Positions 52,313 to 62,338 of a stretch of 64,000 bases of DNA are shown here, one piece after another. The translations under genes were made by a program, and so were the position numbers. Below the pieces are notes generated by a model, which was not told where the DNA came from, did not search any database, and saw only the letters and a program-made list of their open reading frames with translations. Origin of the DNA: Parasporobacterium sp. (lineage in GTDB: Bacteria > Bacillota > Clostridia > Lachnospirales > Lachnospiraceae); the NCBI GenBank assembly GCA_017459985.1, contig JAFUBX010000006.1, positions 87,678 through 151,677 on the forward strand, given 5' to 3'. Every line of letters begins with the position of its first letter. Position 1 is the stretch's first letter.

Positions 52313-53581
52313 ATGGCAAGTGAATTAATGGAAGCAATAGAAATCCTGGTAAAAGAGAAGAACATCAGCAAGGAGTCCATCCTTTCTTCGATCGAAAGCT
52401 CTCTCGTAACCGCATACAAGAATCAGTACAAGAAAAAAGATGATTCGGTACTGGCAGCGGAAAATGTATTTGCCCGGATCGACGAGGAGACCGGCGAGTA
52501 TTTCGTTTATGCCGAGAAGGAAGTCGTGGACGAAGTGGAAAACGGACTGACGGAGATCTCTTTGAAGGATGCACAGGAGATCTACCCCGGCTGCCAGGTG
52601 GGAGATATCGTAAGGCTCCAGGCACGGGACAAGGATTTCAGCCGGATCGCCACCCAGAATGCAAAGAACGTATTGCTTCAGAACCTTCGCGAGAAGGAAA
52701 AGAATAATGTATTTGAAGAATTCCAGGCCAAGGAAAAGGAAGTGGTCACTGGTATCGTACAGCGGTTTAACGACAACAATATCGTGATCAATCTGGGGAA
52801 AGCAGACGGTATTCTGAACGAGAACGAGCAGGTCAGCTCCGAGCGTCTGCACATCAATGACCGGATCCGGGTATTTGTGCTGGAGGTTCGCAATTCCCGC
52901 AAGTCCTTAAGGATCCTGGTGTCCAGAACTCATCCGGACCTGGTACGGAAATTATTTGAATCCGAAGTGGCGGAGATCAAGGACGGAACCGTGGAGATCA
53001 AAGCCATTGCCAGAGAGGCGGGCAGCCGGACCAAGATGGCGGTCTGGTCCAACGACCCGGATGTGGATCCGGTGGGCGCTTGTGTCGGAATCAACGGTAT
53101 GAGAGTCAATACGGTTGTCTCCGAGCTCCGGGGAGAGAAGATCGATATCATCAACTGGTCCGACAATCCGGCGATCCTGATCGAGAACGCCCTGAGTCCG
53201 GCCAAGGTCATCACGGTGCTCGCGGATGATGAGGAGAAGACTGCGACGGTCATCGTTCCGGATTATCAGCTGTCCCTGGCCATCGGCAAGGAAGGACAGA
53301 ACGCGAGACTGGCTGCCAAACTGACAGGATTCAAGATCGATATCCTCAACGAGACCCAGGCTGCCGATATTCTGGAAGAGCTGTACCAGGGCACCTACGA
53401 AGGCGAGGACGAATATTACGAGGACGGCGAGTATTCCGAAGAAGAGTACGCAGACGCCGGGTATTCCGACGAAGAATATGCGGACGGAGAGTACGAAGAG
53501 GGTGAATACGCCGAGGAAGAGTACGCAGACGGAGAATCTTCGGATGATCCGGAAGCATCTCAGGAAGGCGGGGCGGAATAA
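52313..53581 (+). CDS. nusA: Transcription factor NusA with long acidic tail
   Basis: A 422-residue elongation and antitermination factor: N-terminal RNA-polymerase-binding domain (about 1-130), S1 domain, and two KH domains (phrases VGACVGINGMRV and AIGKEGQNARLAAKL). Gram-positive NusA usually ends soon after KH2, near 350-370. Here 60 further residues are repeats of EEYADGEY type, extremely acidic and Tyr-rich, recalling by different sequence the acidic C-terminal domains of enterobacterial NusA. RBS AGGAGG precedes ATG 52313. Confidence 0.95.
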   Translation: MASELMEAIEILVKEKNISKESILSSIESSLVTAYKNQYKKKDDSVLAAENVFARIDEETGEYFVYAEKEVVDEVENGLTEISLKDAQEIYPGCQVGDIVRLQARDKDFSRIATQNAKNVLLQNLREKEKNNVFEEFQAKEKEVVTGIVQRFNDNNIVINLGKADGILNENEQVSSERLHINDRIRVFVLEVRNSRKSLRILVSRTHPDLVRKLFESEVAEIKDGTVEIKAIAREAGSRTKMAVWSNDPDVDPVGACVGINGMRVNTVVSELRGEKIDIINWSDNPAILIENALSPAKVITVLADDEEKTATVIVPDYQLSLAIGKEGQNARLAAKLTGFKIDILNETQAADILEELYQGTYEGEDEYYEDGEYSEEEYADAGYSDEEYADGEYEEGEYAEEEYADGESSDDPEASQEGGAE

Positions 53582-53896
53582 TTGCCGGATCCGGAGAATC
53601 GATTCAAGCAGCTGCTGGGACTTGCCACGAAAGCGGGGGCGGTTGTTTCCGGCGAGTTCGCGGTAGAGCAGGCGATCAGAAAAGGGGAGGTGTTCCTGGT
53701 GATCATCGCCCGGGATGCCTCAGAAAATACAAAAAAACATTTCCGCGATATGTGTGCATACAGACAGGTTCCGATCCTGTTTGCGCTGGAGAAATCGGAA
53801 CTGGGCAGATATACCGGGAAAGAACAACGAGCCAGCGCAGGTCTTCTAAATAAAGGATTTGCTGATAAACTCATATCCATAAAACGGGAGGGATAA
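53582..53896 (+). CDS. L7Ae/L30e-type RNA-binding protein YlxQ
   Basis: A 104-residue protein of the L7Ae family (LLGLATKAGAVVSGEFAVEQAIRKG). It starts at TTG 53582, the base after the nusA stop, with GGCGGGGCGG upstream. In most Bacillota the rnpM (ylxR) gene lies between nusA and ylxQ; here there is no room for it. YlxQ proteins bind kink-turn RNA; the exact role is unclear. Confidence 0.88.
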   Translation: MPDPENRFKQLLGLATKAGAVVSGEFAVEQAIRKGEVFLVIIARDASENTKKHFRDMCAYRQVPILFALEKSELGRYTGKEQRASAGLLNKGFADKLISIKREG

Positions 53897-53898
53897 AT

Positions 53899-56800
53899 TT
53901 GAGAATTTACGAACTTGGAAAAGAGCTGAATGTTGACAGCAAGGCAATCATCGGCTTTCTGGACGGGAAGGGATACAAGAATCTTGCATCCGCCAGTTCT
54001 GTTCCGGAAAAAATGATGGCGGAGGTCAGAAGTCATTTCTCTCATTCTGCGGCGGACACGAAGAAAAGCGAAGGTCCGGTAGCTGCGCCGCTTCCTGATT
54101 TCATTATCAAGAAGGTGGAGGCAGAGGCAAGGGCCGCAGAAGAAAAGGAGCAGCAGGCGCAGAAGGAAGCTCCGAAGGAAGAGGCTCAGACGAAGGCGGC
54201 TCCGGCGCAGAAAAAGAAGAAGATCATTGCTGTCTTCAATCCGCAGCATGCCCAGTCGGATAAGGGAAAAGCCATTGCCAGGAAACGTGATGACAAACAG
54301 CCTTCCAGGGAACCGGCAAGACGCCCGGCTCCCGGAAACCGGATCCCAGCCCGTGACCGGATCCCGGATGATGAGAAGAAGGCCATCAAGCGTCCGCTTC
54401 CCAGCCAGATCCGTCCGGCCCGTGACCGGATCCCGGATGACGTCCGCCAGGAAATGGAGCGGGAGAAACAGCTAGCCAGGGAACAGGCAGAGCTTAAGGC
54501 CCGTGAGGAAGCTGCAAGGAAAGAGGCTGCCCAGGCAGAAGAGACTGCTGCGGCCGCAGCCGCTGTAAAAGATTCGGGCAGCGAAGCAGCCGCCCCGGCT
54601 TCCGGGACAGCGCCGAAGGCCGAAGAGAGCCTGGCTGCTGTGAAGCCTCAGAAGGAGACCCTTAAGCAGCCGGTACAGGAAGCAAAAGAGCAGCGCGCGC
54701 CGCAGCAGGGTGCAGCCGCTTCGAAGGCGCCTGCGCGGGAGAGCGTAAAGCCGGCGGATAAACCGAAGGAATCCGAAGCGGTGAAGTCCCTGCGGGATAA
54801 GATCGTCAAGGGAACGGTCAGCGTATCGGATATCAAGGTCTCCAAACGTCCTGCCCAGCCGGGCCGTGACGGGGATCGTCAGCAGGGCAGAAAACAAGGC
54901 GACCGGCCCTTTAACAGGAACCGCGGCCAGGGTCAGGGACAGGGACAGCGTCCGGATCGTCCGGGCGGACAGGGTCCTGACAGAGATAACCGCGGCAAAG
55001 GCAGAACCAACGGCGGTTCCGCATCGGCTCCGGTGATGAATGATGCCAAGGGCAAAGGCAAGGGCGGAAGGAACCAGAAGGGCCGCTTCGAAAAACAGGG
55101 CGGAGACAAGTTCGACCGCTTCGAGAACGAGAAGGGCCTGCTGAAGAAACAGCAGGAAGGCAAGACAAAGCAGGAAGAGGAGATCAAGGTGATCACCCTT
55201 CCGGATACCATTTCCCTGAAGGACTTTGCGGATAAACTCAAGATGCAGCCCTCCGCGTTGATCAAGAAGCTGTTCCTGGAGGGCAAGGTCCTGACCGTGA
55301 ACGACATTCTGGATTATGATACGGCGGAAGCCATTGCTCTGGATATGGATATTATCTGCGAGCATGAGGAAGTCATTGACTATATTGAAGAACTCCTGAA
55401 GGAGGATGCGGAAGACGAAAGCAGGATGGTGAAACGTCCGCCGGTCGTCTGCGTTATGGGTCACGTTGACCATGGCAAGACCTCCCTTCTGGATGCAATA
55501 CGTAATACCAATGTGATCGCCCGGGAAGCCGGCGGCATCACCCAGCACATCGGTGCTTATCAGGTGACCCTGCCCAGCGGAGAGAAGATCACATTCCTGG
55601 ATACCCCGGGCCATGAGGCGTTCACCGCCATGCGTCTGAGAGGCGCCATGGCCACCGACGTGGCTATTCTGGTGGTCGCCGCCGATGACGGCGTCATGCC
55701 CCAGACCATTGAGGCCATCAACCATGCCAAGGCAGCCGGGATCCATGTGATCGTGGCCGTCAATAAGATTGACAAGCCCGGCGCCAATATCGACAAGGTC
55801 AAGCAGGAACTTTCCGATCAGGGACTGGTTCCGGAGGACTGGGGCGGAGATACCATTTTCTGCCCGGTTTCCGCCAAGAGAGGCGACGGAATTGAGGAAC
55901 TGCTGGAAATGGTGATCCTGGATACCGAGATCCTGGAGCTGAAGGCCGATCCGGACCGGAAGGCAAGAGGTCTTGTGATCGAAGCCAAACTGGACAAGGG
56001 ACGCGGCAGCGTGGTCACACTGCTGGTCCAGAAGGGTACCCTGAAGGTGGGCGACCATATTGCCATGGGCGAGTCCTACGGCAAGGTCCGTTCCATGACC
56101 ACGGCAGACGGCACAAAGGTCAGGGAGGCAGGTCCCTCCGTACCGGTGGAGATCACGGGTATGAACGGCGTCCCGAATGCGGGCGAAGTCTTTGTGGCCT
56201 ATGATACAGATAAGGAGGCCAAGGCATTTGCCCAGGTATTCATTGAAGAGAACAAGAAGAAGCTTCTGGCAGGCACCAAGTCCAAGATGAACCTGGAGGA
56301 TGTGTTCGACCAGATGAAGGCCGGCGACATGAAGGATCTGGAGATCATCATCAAGGCCGACGTTCAGGGTTCTGTGGGAGCTCTGAAGGAGAGCCTGGAG
56401 AAGCTTTCCAACGACGAAGTCAATGTCCGGGTGATCCACGCCGGCGTCGGCAATGTCAACGAAAGCGACGCCATCCTGGCCTCCGCTTCCAATGCCATCA
56501 TTATCGCATTCAATGTCAATGCGGATTCCATGGCCTCCGCCGTTATCGAGCACGAAAAGGTGGATATGCGCAAGTACAATGTCATCTACAGTGCCATCGA
56601 CGACGTGGAGCTGGCCATCAAGGGCATGCTGAAGCCGGTTTACGAAGAAGTGATCACGGGACATGTGGAGATCCGTCAGATCTTCCGTTCCTCCAGCACC
56701 GGCGCAATCGCGGGTTCTTATATTACCGACGGCGTCGTGAAGCGTGATTCCAGAATCCGCCTGATGCGGGGCGAGGAACAGATCTATGACGGCAGCGTTG

Positions 56801-56940
56801 CCACCCTGAAGCGCTTCAGCGACGATGTCAAGGAAGTCCGTGCCGGATACGAATGCGGTATTACACTGAAGGATTTCCAGGAGTTCCGCGAGGGAGATAC
56901 CATGGAAGCCTACGAAATGAAGGAAGTTCCGAGGAAATAA
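53899..56940 (+). CDS. infB: Translation initiation factor IF-2
   Basis: A 1013-residue GTPase that brings initiator tRNA to the 30S subunit. The small N-terminal IF2-N domain begins at TTG 53899 (GGGAGGGATAAAT upstream). A long charged, Ala/Lys/Glu- then Gly/Arg/Gln-rich linker of about 370 residues follows. The GTPase domain then begins with GHVDHGKT at 521-528, DTPGHEAFT and NKID, followed by domains II-IV. Repeats of ARDRIPDD (about residues 150-178) lie in the linker. Such long linkers are common in Clostridia. Confidence 0.96.
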   Translation: MRIYELGKELNVDSKAIIGFLDGKGYKNLASASSVPEKMMAEVRSHFSHSAADTKKSEGPVAAPLPDFIIKKVEAEARAAEEKEQQAQKEAPKEEAQTKAAPAQKKKKIIAVFNPQHAQSDKGKAIARKRDDKQPSREPARRPAPGNRIPARDRIPDDEKKAIKRPLPSQIRPARDRIPDDVRQEMEREKQLAREQAELKAREEAARKEAAQAEETAAAAAAVKDSGSEAAAPASGTAPKAEESLAAVKPQKETLKQPVQEAKEQRAPQQGAAASKAPARESVKPADKPKESEAVKSLRDKIVKGTVSVSDIKVSKRPAQPGRDGDRQQGRKQGDRPFNRNRGQGQGQGQRPDRPGGQGPDRDNRGKGRTNGGSASAPVMNDAKGKGKGGRNQKGRFEKQGGDKFDRFENEKGLLKKQQEGKTKQEEEIKVITLPDTISLKDFADKLKMQPSALIKKLFLEGKVLTVNDILDYDTAEAIALDMDIICEHEEVIDYIEELLKEDAEDESRMVKRPPVVCVMGHVDHGKTSLLDAIRNTNVIAREAGGITQHIGAYQVTLPSGEKITFLDTPGHEAFTAMRLRGAMATDVAILVVAADDGVMPQTIEAINHAKAAGIHVIVAVNKIDKPGANIDKVKQELSDQGLVPEDWGGDTIFCPVSAKRGDGIEELLEMVILDTEILELKADPDRKARGLVIEAKLDKGRGSVVTLLVQKGTLKVGDHIAMGESYGKVRSMTTADGTKVREAGPSVPVEITGMNGVPNAGEVFVAYDTDKEAKAFAQVFIEENKKKLLAGTKSKMNLEDVFDQMKAGDMKDLEIIIKADVQGSVGALKESLEKLSNDEVNVRVIHAGVGNVNESDAILASASNAIIIAFNVNADSMASAVIEHEKVDMRKYNVIYSAIDDVELAIKGMLKPVYEEVITGHVEIRQIFRSSSTGAIAGSYITDGVVKRDSRIRLMRGEEQIYDGSVATLKRFSDDVKEVRAGYECGITLKDFQEFREGDTMEAYEMKEVPRK

Positions 56941-56950
56941 CGAAAAAGGC

Positions 56951-57331
56951 ATGAGAAAGAATTCAATCAAAAACATGAGAATCAATAATGAGGTGCAGCG
57001 CGAGCTCTCCGGCATCATCCGGGATGTGAAGGACCCGCGCATCCATCCTCTGACCTTCGTCGTGGCGGTGGAGGTTGCCACGGATCTGAAGACCTGCAAG
57101 GTCTATGTGTCGGTGATCGGAACCGAAGAGGAGCGGGCGGCCACCCGGGAGGGGCTGAAGAGCGCTGCCGGATTTATCCGCCGGGAGCTGGCCCACAGAC
57201 TCAATCTCCGAAATACGCCGGAGCTTCGGTTTGTGATTGACACATCCATTGAAGATGCCATGGATATGATGAAGAAGATTGATGAAGTGACCCGGGCGGA
57301 CAGGCATGAAGCACCTGCGGAACTGTCGTAA
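56951..57331 (+). CDS. rbfA: Ribosome-binding factor A
   Basis: A 126-residue KH-fold 30S maturation factor. It begins MRKNSIKNMRINNEVQRELS and includes VSVIGTEEERAATREGLKSA and IRRELAHRLNLRNTPELRF, as expected. It starts 10 bases after infB. Confidence 0.94.
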   Translation: MRKNSIKNMRINNEVQRELSGIIRDVKDPRIHPLTFVVAVEVATDLKTCKVYVSVIGTEEERAATREGLKSAAGFIRRELAHRLNLRNTPELRFVIDTSIEDAMDMMKKIDEVTRADRHEAPAELS

Positions 57332-57367
57332 CGGGACAGCCGGGGAAACGGGAGAGGATTTCTGATC

Positions 57368-58312
57368 ATGAAGATTGATGAGATCGTCAGCAATATCAAA
57401 ACGGCAGCGATTACAGGACATATCAAGCCAGACGGAGACTGTGTGGGCTCCGTGCTGGCTTTATATAACTATCTGGAACGCAATTACCCGGAGCTTTCGG
57501 TGGATCTGTATCTGGAAGAGCCCAGCGGGAAATATGGGTTCCTGAAGAATTTCGACCGGATCGATTCCTCCTATGGGAAGGAATGCGTTTACGATGTCCT
57601 GTTCTGTCTGGACTGCTCGACCAAAGAGAGACTGGGAGCAGCCCGGAAATATTTCGATACGGCAAAGCATACCGTCTGCCTGGACCATCATGTCTCCAAC
57701 GAGGGATATGCCGGGGAAAACTATATCTACGGGGAGCTGAGCTCCGCCTGCGAGGTGCTGTACAATCATCTGGATCCTAAGAAACTGGACCTGGACATCG
57801 CCACCTGCCTGTATGCCGGGATCGTCTCCGATACAGGAGTGTTCCGGTATTCCTGCACGTCCCCTGCGACCATGCGGATCGCGGCAGATCTGATGGAATA
57901 CGGAATCAGGACCAATGAAGTGGTGGATGAGACCTTCTTTACGAAGGACTGGAATGAAAACCGGATCCTGGGATACGCGGTTCTAAACAGTCATCTGCTC
58001 TTTGACGGCAGGGTCATTTATTCCTATATTACCGATGAGAAAATGAAGGAATTTCAGGTCACCAGCCGGGAACTGGACGGGATCGTATCCCAGCTGCGGC
58101 TTACCCGGGGCGTGATCTGCGCGGTGTTCCTGTATGAGACAGGACCCTGGGAATACAAGGTATCGCTCAGGAGCGACGATCCCTTTGATGTCAATGAAGT
58201 GGCAGCCGTCTTCGGCGGAGGCGGCCATGTGCGGGCCGCCGGATGCAATGTCCGGGGGGAACTGGCGGATTGTATCGAAGCCATTACCGCACAGATTGGC
58301 AGCAGGCTGTAA
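57368..58312 (+). CDS. nrnA: DHH-family oligoribonuclease/pAp phosphatase NrnA
   Basis: A 314-residue phosphoesterase that degrades very short RNAs and 3'-phosphoadenosine 5'-phosphate. DHH motifs in order: GHIKPDGDCVGS, LFCLDCSTKERLG, LDHHVSNEGYA, and the DHHA1 motif GGGGHVRAAGC near the C-terminus. It sits between rbfA and truB, its usual place in Bacillota. Confidence 0.93.
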   Translation: MKIDEIVSNIKTAAITGHIKPDGDCVGSVLALYNYLERNYPELSVDLYLEEPSGKYGFLKNFDRIDSSYGKECVYDVLFCLDCSTKERLGAARKYFDTAKHTVCLDHHVSNEGYAGENYIYGELSSACEVLYNHLDPKKLDLDIATCLYAGIVSDTGVFRYSCTSPATMRIAADLMEYGIRTNEVVDETFFTKDWNENRILGYAVLNSHLLFDGRVIYSYITDEKMKEFQVTSRELDGIVSQLRLTRGVICAVFLYETGPWEYKVSLRSDDPFDVNEVAAVFGGGGHVRAAGCNVRGELADCIEAITAQIGSRL

Positions 58313-58420
58313 CCGGAAGCCGCTTCAAACGCCGGCTGAAGGCCGTAATTAAGAGCGGCAGGCCGGAAACCGGAAATCCGCCGGGAGCATCGGCAGCAGA
58401 ACGGACACAGGAGGAATATC

Positions 58421-59413
58421 ATAAACGGCGTTATTAATATTTATAAAGAAAAGGGATATACGTCCTTTCATGTGGTATATCAGCTCCGCAAGCTGACAGG
58501 AGAGAGCAAAGTGGGACATACAGGGACCCTGGATCCGGATGTGACCGGGGTCCTTCCTGTGTGCCTGGGAAAGGCCACCAAGCTGGTGGGACAGCTGACG
58601 GATACCGACAAGATCTACCGGTGCCGGATGCGGTTCGGTCTGAAAACCGACACCCAGGATCTGTCCGGGCAGGTTCTTCAGCAGATGGAGGAAGGAAAGG
58701 TCCGGGATCTGCTGGGAGGCACCGGGGAAGAGGCCCTTCGGCGGGTCACTGAGGCGGCAGCCGCCTTTACCGGAGAGATCTGGCAGATCCCTCCCATGTA
58801 CAGCGCGCTGAAGGTGGATGGAATGAAACTGGTCAACGCGGCCCGGAGAGGTGTGACGGTGGAGCGAAAGGCCCGGAAGGTCACGGTGCATTCCATCTCG
58901 CAGATCCGGGTCAGCGAGGACCTTCTGCATGCGGAGTTTACCGTTCACTGTTCTAAGGGAACCTATGTCAGGACCCTCTGCGAGGACCTTGGGGAGTGGC
59001 TGGGGATCCCCGCCTGCATGGAGGAGCTGGAACGGACCCAGGCGGCCGGGCTGGACCTTGACAGCGCTATTACGCTGCAGCAGGCGGAGCAGTATGCCCG
59101 GGAAGGCACCCTGGAGGATCATTTGATCCCGACGGATCGGTTTCTGACGGAGCATCCCTCTCTGACGGTCCGGGATGAGGCAGTCCGGAAGCTCATTTAC
59201 GGAAATGTGCTGGAAAAGCAGGAGTTTGAGGATCCGCCCTATCTGGAGCAGGACCGGATTTACCGGGTTTATGACTGGGCGGGAGAATTTTACGCCTTAT
59301 ACCGGTATGAGCGCAGGGGCAACTGCCTGAAATGTGTGAAAATGTTTATGGATGCAGAATCCTGGAAGCAGGAGAGAAAAGAAAGCGAAGATGAAGATCA
59401 TTCAGGATTTTGA
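58421..59413 (+). CDS. truB: tRNA pseudouridine-55 synthase TruB, apparent ATA start
   Basis: A 330-residue enzyme forming pseudouridine 55 in the T-loop of tRNAs. The catalytic Asp lies in GHTGTLDPDVTGVLPVC. The family's N-terminal motif NGVINIYKEKGYTSFHVV is encoded from 58424 onwards, directly after ATA at 58421. AGGAGG (58409-58414) lies six bases before it. Going upstream in frame to the stop at 58346, there is no ATG, GTG or TTG; the first standard start downstream is GTG 58472, which would delete the conserved motif. A near-cognate ATA (or the adjacent ATC at 58418) is therefore the likely initiator, unless an ATG has mutated or been misread. Confidence 0.85.
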   Translation: MNGVINIYKEKGYTSFHVVYQLRKLTGESKVGHTGTLDPDVTGVLPVCLGKATKLVGQLTDTDKIYRCRMRFGLKTDTQDLSGQVLQQMEEGKVRDLLGGTGEEALRRVTEAAAAFTGEIWQIPPMYSALKVDGMKLVNAARRGVTVERKARKVTVHSISQIRVSEDLLHAEFTVHCSKGTYVRTLCEDLGEWLGIPACMEELERTQAAGLDLDSAITLQQAEQYAREGTLEDHLIPTDRFLTEHPSLTVRDEAVRKLIYGNVLEKQEFEDPPYLEQDRIYRVYDWAGEFYALYRYERRGNCLKCVKMFMDAESWKQERKESEDEDHSGF

Positions 59414-60362
59414 AAAGATCAGACTGGAAAATACGGTGATCACCCTGGGAAAATTTGACGGAAATCACATCGGCCATCAAAGGCTTTTTGAAACCGCGGC
59501 AGCGCTGAAACGCCCGGATCAGAAGGCGGTGATCTTTACCTTCAGCCAGCATCCGTCGAAGGTTCTGCTGAAGGGGAAGGAGGAGGCCGCGGATACGTTC
59601 CGGACGATCCAGACCGCGCAGGAACGGGCTCAGGACCAGTACCCGGAGGGCATCGATTATATGGTGGAATTTCCCTTCAACAGACAGACTATGTCCATGG
59701 AGGCGGAGGCATTTGTCCGGGAGGTCCTGGTCAGCCGATTCGGCGTCCGGGCTATTGTCTGCGGAACGGATTTCCGGTTCGGAAAGGGCAGGCGGGGAGA
59801 TACGGATCTTCTAAAGGAACTGGGAAGACTGTATGGATTTGAGGTCCATGTAATCGATAAGGTGATGGTAACCCTGCCGGAGCAGGGCGCGCCGGCCGAA
59901 ATCAGCTCTTCTTTAATAAAAGAGGAGATCCGGAAGGGGCATATGGAGAATGTGACCCTCATGATGGGACGGCCGTTCTACATCACCGGAGAGGTGCTTC
60001 ACGGAAAACATCTGGGCCATACCTATGGATTTCCGACCCTGAACCAGACCGCTCCGGCGGAGAAGATCCTGCCCCCGGACGGGGTGTACGCCACAAAAAC
60101 TCTGCTGGAGGGAACCTGGTATGAGGGCATCACCAATGTGGGTAAACGGCCGACCTTTGATGACGGAGAGGAGAGAACCGTGGAGACAAATCTGTTCGAT
60201 TTCAACGCAGATGCCTACGGCCGGGAAGTGACTGTGGCCTTTTATGATTTTGTTCGGCCGGAACAGAAATTCTCCGGAATCCGGGAACTGAAGGCGCAAA
60301 TCGAAACAGATTGCGGAAAAGTAAAGGCGTATTTTGTGGATAAGCTGTTGAAAAAATCATGA
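59391..60362 (+). CDS. ribF: Bifunctional riboflavin kinase/FAD synthetase RibF
   Basis: A 323-residue enzyme making FMN and FAD. The N-terminal adenylyltransferase has LGKFDGNHIGHQRLF and GTDFRFGKGRRGD. The C-terminal kinase has GRPFYITGEVLHGKHLGHTY, FPTLNQ and NVGKRPTFDDG. I chose ATG 59391, where the protein begins MKIIQDFEKI; it overlaps truB by 23 bases. It closes the operon; rpsO, which often follows, is absent here. Confidence 0.93.
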   Translation: MKIIQDFEKIRLENTVITLGKFDGNHIGHQRLFETAAALKRPDQKAVIFTFSQHPSKVLLKGKEEAADTFRTIQTAQERAQDQYPEGIDYMVEFPFNRQTMSMEAEAFVREVLVSRFGVRAIVCGTDFRFGKGRRGDTDLLKELGRLYGFEVHVIDKVMVTLPEQGAPAEISSSLIKEEIRKGHMENVTLMMGRPFYITGEVLHGKHLGHTYGFPTLNQTAPAEKILPPDGVYATKTLLEGTWYEGITNVGKRPTFDDGEERTVETNLFDFNADAYGREVTVAFYDFVRPEQKFSGIRELKAQIETDCGKVKAYFVDKLLKKS

Positions 60363-60459
60363 GTCTTCCCAAAAATTCTCCGGATTATTCTGAAATAAAT
60401 ACCAAAAATAATTAAAAATAAATCTTTGCAGGATGAATAAAATACTAAAATTATCAGGA

Positions 60460-60490
60460 ATTATCAAAAAGTTGGAAAATATTTGATAAT
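60460..60490 (+). promoter_or_regulatory. 9-bp dyad upstream of the first MFS gene
   Basis: ATTATCAAA (60460-60468) and TTTGATAAT (60482-60490) form a perfect inverted repeat with a 13-base centre, about 35 bases before the predicted -35. It may be an operator. The rest of 60363-60610 is AT-rich without a gene. Confidence 0.4.
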
Positions 60491-60523
60491 GCCTTTTGTA
60501 TTTTTACAACTCTGTTAAGTTTG

Positions 60524-60552
60524 TTGAGAATTGATGGATTCCGTGATATTTC
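60524..60552 (+). promoter_or_regulatory. Possible promoter of MFS gene 1
   Basis: TTGAGA (60524-60529), a 17-base spacer and TATTTC (60547-60552) with the extended TG at 60544-60545. The layout matches the better promoter of the paralogue at 62261. Confidence 0.45.
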
Positions 60553-60610
60553 GAAAATGATACAAAATTACAAATTTATGTATCGATAATCAAATTAGGG
60601 AGGGTTATGT

Positions 60611-62062
60611 ATGCAACAGAAAAAAAGTTTAGGCTTCGGCGCCCGTGGATGGCTGCTGATCATTTCCCAGGCCATCGCGTTCCTGGCATTCACAGCATTT
60701 ACGAATTATCCGATGAACCTGCTGGCAAGCTCCGGATTCTACGGCGGCTGGACCGGCAATCCGGAAGCAGGCGAGATCACAGGTACCGCGCTGGTATCCA
60801 CCATTTACACGATCGCAGCTGTCGTCTGTGTCGTGATTCAGCTGATTCTTTCCCGGTTCATGGGCAAGATCAAGAGTATTAAGCCGTTCCTGGTTACGAT
60901 GGGTATCATCGGCCTTGCAATTGCGGCATTTATCACATTCTATCCGCCGACAATGAATCCCCAGGGCGATGTCCTCTGGCTGATCCTGTACGGAATTGAA
61001 TGTGTGACCATCGTTATGTATGCCACCTTCGCATTCGGTGTCATTATCGGACAGTGGTTCCCGAGAAGAAAAGGAACTGTTATGGGTATCGCAACCCTGA
61101 TATTCCCCATCGCCAATGGTCTGATCGGCTTCGTGGCAAACGGACTGTTCGCTATGGACTTTGAAGCTGAAGGCGGCCCGGTTCCGCAGCTGATCGAGTA
61201 TGCAATGTCCGGCGGATTTGCAGGCAAGAATACCATGGTCGGCGCTATGCTGCCGTTCCTGATTGTCTGTGTAATCGGATTCCTGATCGCAGTGATCTTT
61301 GTCAAGGATTATCCGGAGCAGGTCGGCGCTTACAGAGATAACGACAAGAGCATCACTCCGGAAGTTGCCCAGAAGATGATGGAGCAGGAGATTGAAGCAA
61401 GAAGAACCACCGTATGGACCACAGGCCATACTATGGCAAACCGCGATTTCTGGTTCATTACCATTCCGGCAGGATTCCTGCTGATGTTCGCCGTCGGTGC
61501 CATGACCCAGACACAGCCCATCTTCCAGATGGTTGGTCTTGGCGACAGCTATCAGGGCATTATGTTCGGTATCTGTGCCGCAGGTCTGATCGGCAGTTAT
61601 GTACTGGGTATTATCGATACCAAGATCGGTACCAAGAAATCCATGATTATGGCTACCGCGCTGATGGTAATTTCCGGTATTCTGGGAATTATCGGCGTTG
61701 CGGCCCATGTTGGCGCACTGGTCGTTGTAGCATTTATCATCCTTGGTCTGTTCATGGGTGCTTCTTCCAACTACACCGTTTCCGCTGCAGCTCAGTACTG
61801 GAGACGTGAGGACTTCTCCTCCGTATTCGCCTGCCTGAACCCGATCGCAAACCTGCTGCAGGCATTCGGACCGATGATCATCGCAAACCTGCTGTTTGGC
61901 GCAGCCGGACTGAACGGCGTATTTATTACCTGCGCCATCGCCGGTGCTGTCAGCGTTGTTCTGATGATCCTGTTCAGTGCAAAACATGTCAAAGAAACCG
62001 ACGACAAGTACAGAACAGCTGCCGGCAAGCCGCTGGATGATGAGCTGGCTCACAGACTGTAA
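60611..62062 (+). CDS. MFS transporter 1, OFA-like
   Basis: A 483-residue carrier with 12 predicted helices. The cytoplasmic motif FPRRKGTVMGIATLI after helix 4 and KDYPEQVGAYRDND in the central loop match the oxalate:formate antiporter-like branch of the major facilitator superfamily, whose members carry carboxylates. RBS GGGAGGG precedes the ATG. The start MQQKKSLGFGARGW and much of the protein are shared with the next gene. The N-terminal half contains extra loops (GGWTGNPEAGEITG, PPTMNPQGD) that the paralogue lacks. The substrate is unknown. Confidence 0.82.
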   Translation: MQQKKSLGFGARGWLLIISQAIAFLAFTAFTNYPMNLLASSGFYGGWTGNPEAGEITGTALVSTIYTIAAVVCVVIQLILSRFMGKIKSIKPFLVTMGIIGLAIAAFITFYPPTMNPQGDVLWLILYGIECVTIVMYATFAFGVIIGQWFPRRKGTVMGIATLIFPIANGLIGFVANGLFAMDFEAEGGPVPQLIEYAMSGGFAGKNTMVGAMLPFLIVCVIGFLIAVIFVKDYPEQVGAYRDNDKSITPEVAQKMMEQEIEARRTTVWTTGHTMANRDFWFITIPAGFLLMFAVGAMTQTQPIFQMVGLGDSYQGIMFGICAAGLIGSYVLGIIDTKIGTKKSMIMATALMVISGILGIIGVAAHVGALVVVAFIILGLFMGASSNYTVSAAAQYWRREDFSSVFACLNPIANLLQAFGPMIIANLLFGAAGLNGVFITCAIAGAVSVVLMILFSAKHVKETDDKYRTAAGKPLDDELAHRL

Positions 62063-62090
62063 GTTGTTAATTGATTGGATTAAATTCAAG

Positions 62091-62123
62091 GGCTGCCGCA
62101 TTTGATAGTGCGGCAGCTCTTTT
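62091..62123 (+). terminator. Terminator after MFS gene 1
   Basis: GGCTGCCGCA (62091-62100) pairs with TGCGGCAGCT (62109-62118), followed by CTTTTC and more T. The same stem recurs after MFS gene 2. Confidence 0.8.
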
Positions 62124-62260
62124 CAGTTTTATTTAAATTTTGAAAAAAACCGTTGGAAACAGGAAAATTAAAAATAATTACAAAAAATGCGAGTTTATTT
62201 AAAATTGGTATAAAAATATATAGCAAATTTTAAGTGTTTTTTACAAGTTTGCGAAGTTGG

Positions 62261-62289
62261 TTGAGGAATTTTTCTGTTCGTGTTATAAG
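62261..62289 (+). promoter_or_regulatory. Promoter of MFS gene 2
   Basis: TTGAGG (62261-62266), a 17-base spacer and TATAAG (62284-62289) with extended TG at 62281-62282. The leader is about 43 bases and ends in GGGAGGG, as for gene 1. Confidence 0.65.
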
Positions 62290-62338
62290 ATGTTGGAATT
62301 TATGGTTTTTATTTTAACACACAAAAGGGAGGGTTTGT

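Noticed and set aside
54472-57099. 875-residue minus-strand frame opposite infB
   Set aside because: Antisense shadow of IF-2, whose GTPase motifs are unmistakable on the plus strand.
58472-58474. GTG 58472 as the truB start
   Set aside because: It has no ribosome site and would remove the conserved N-terminal motif, which is preceded by a perfect AGGAGG.
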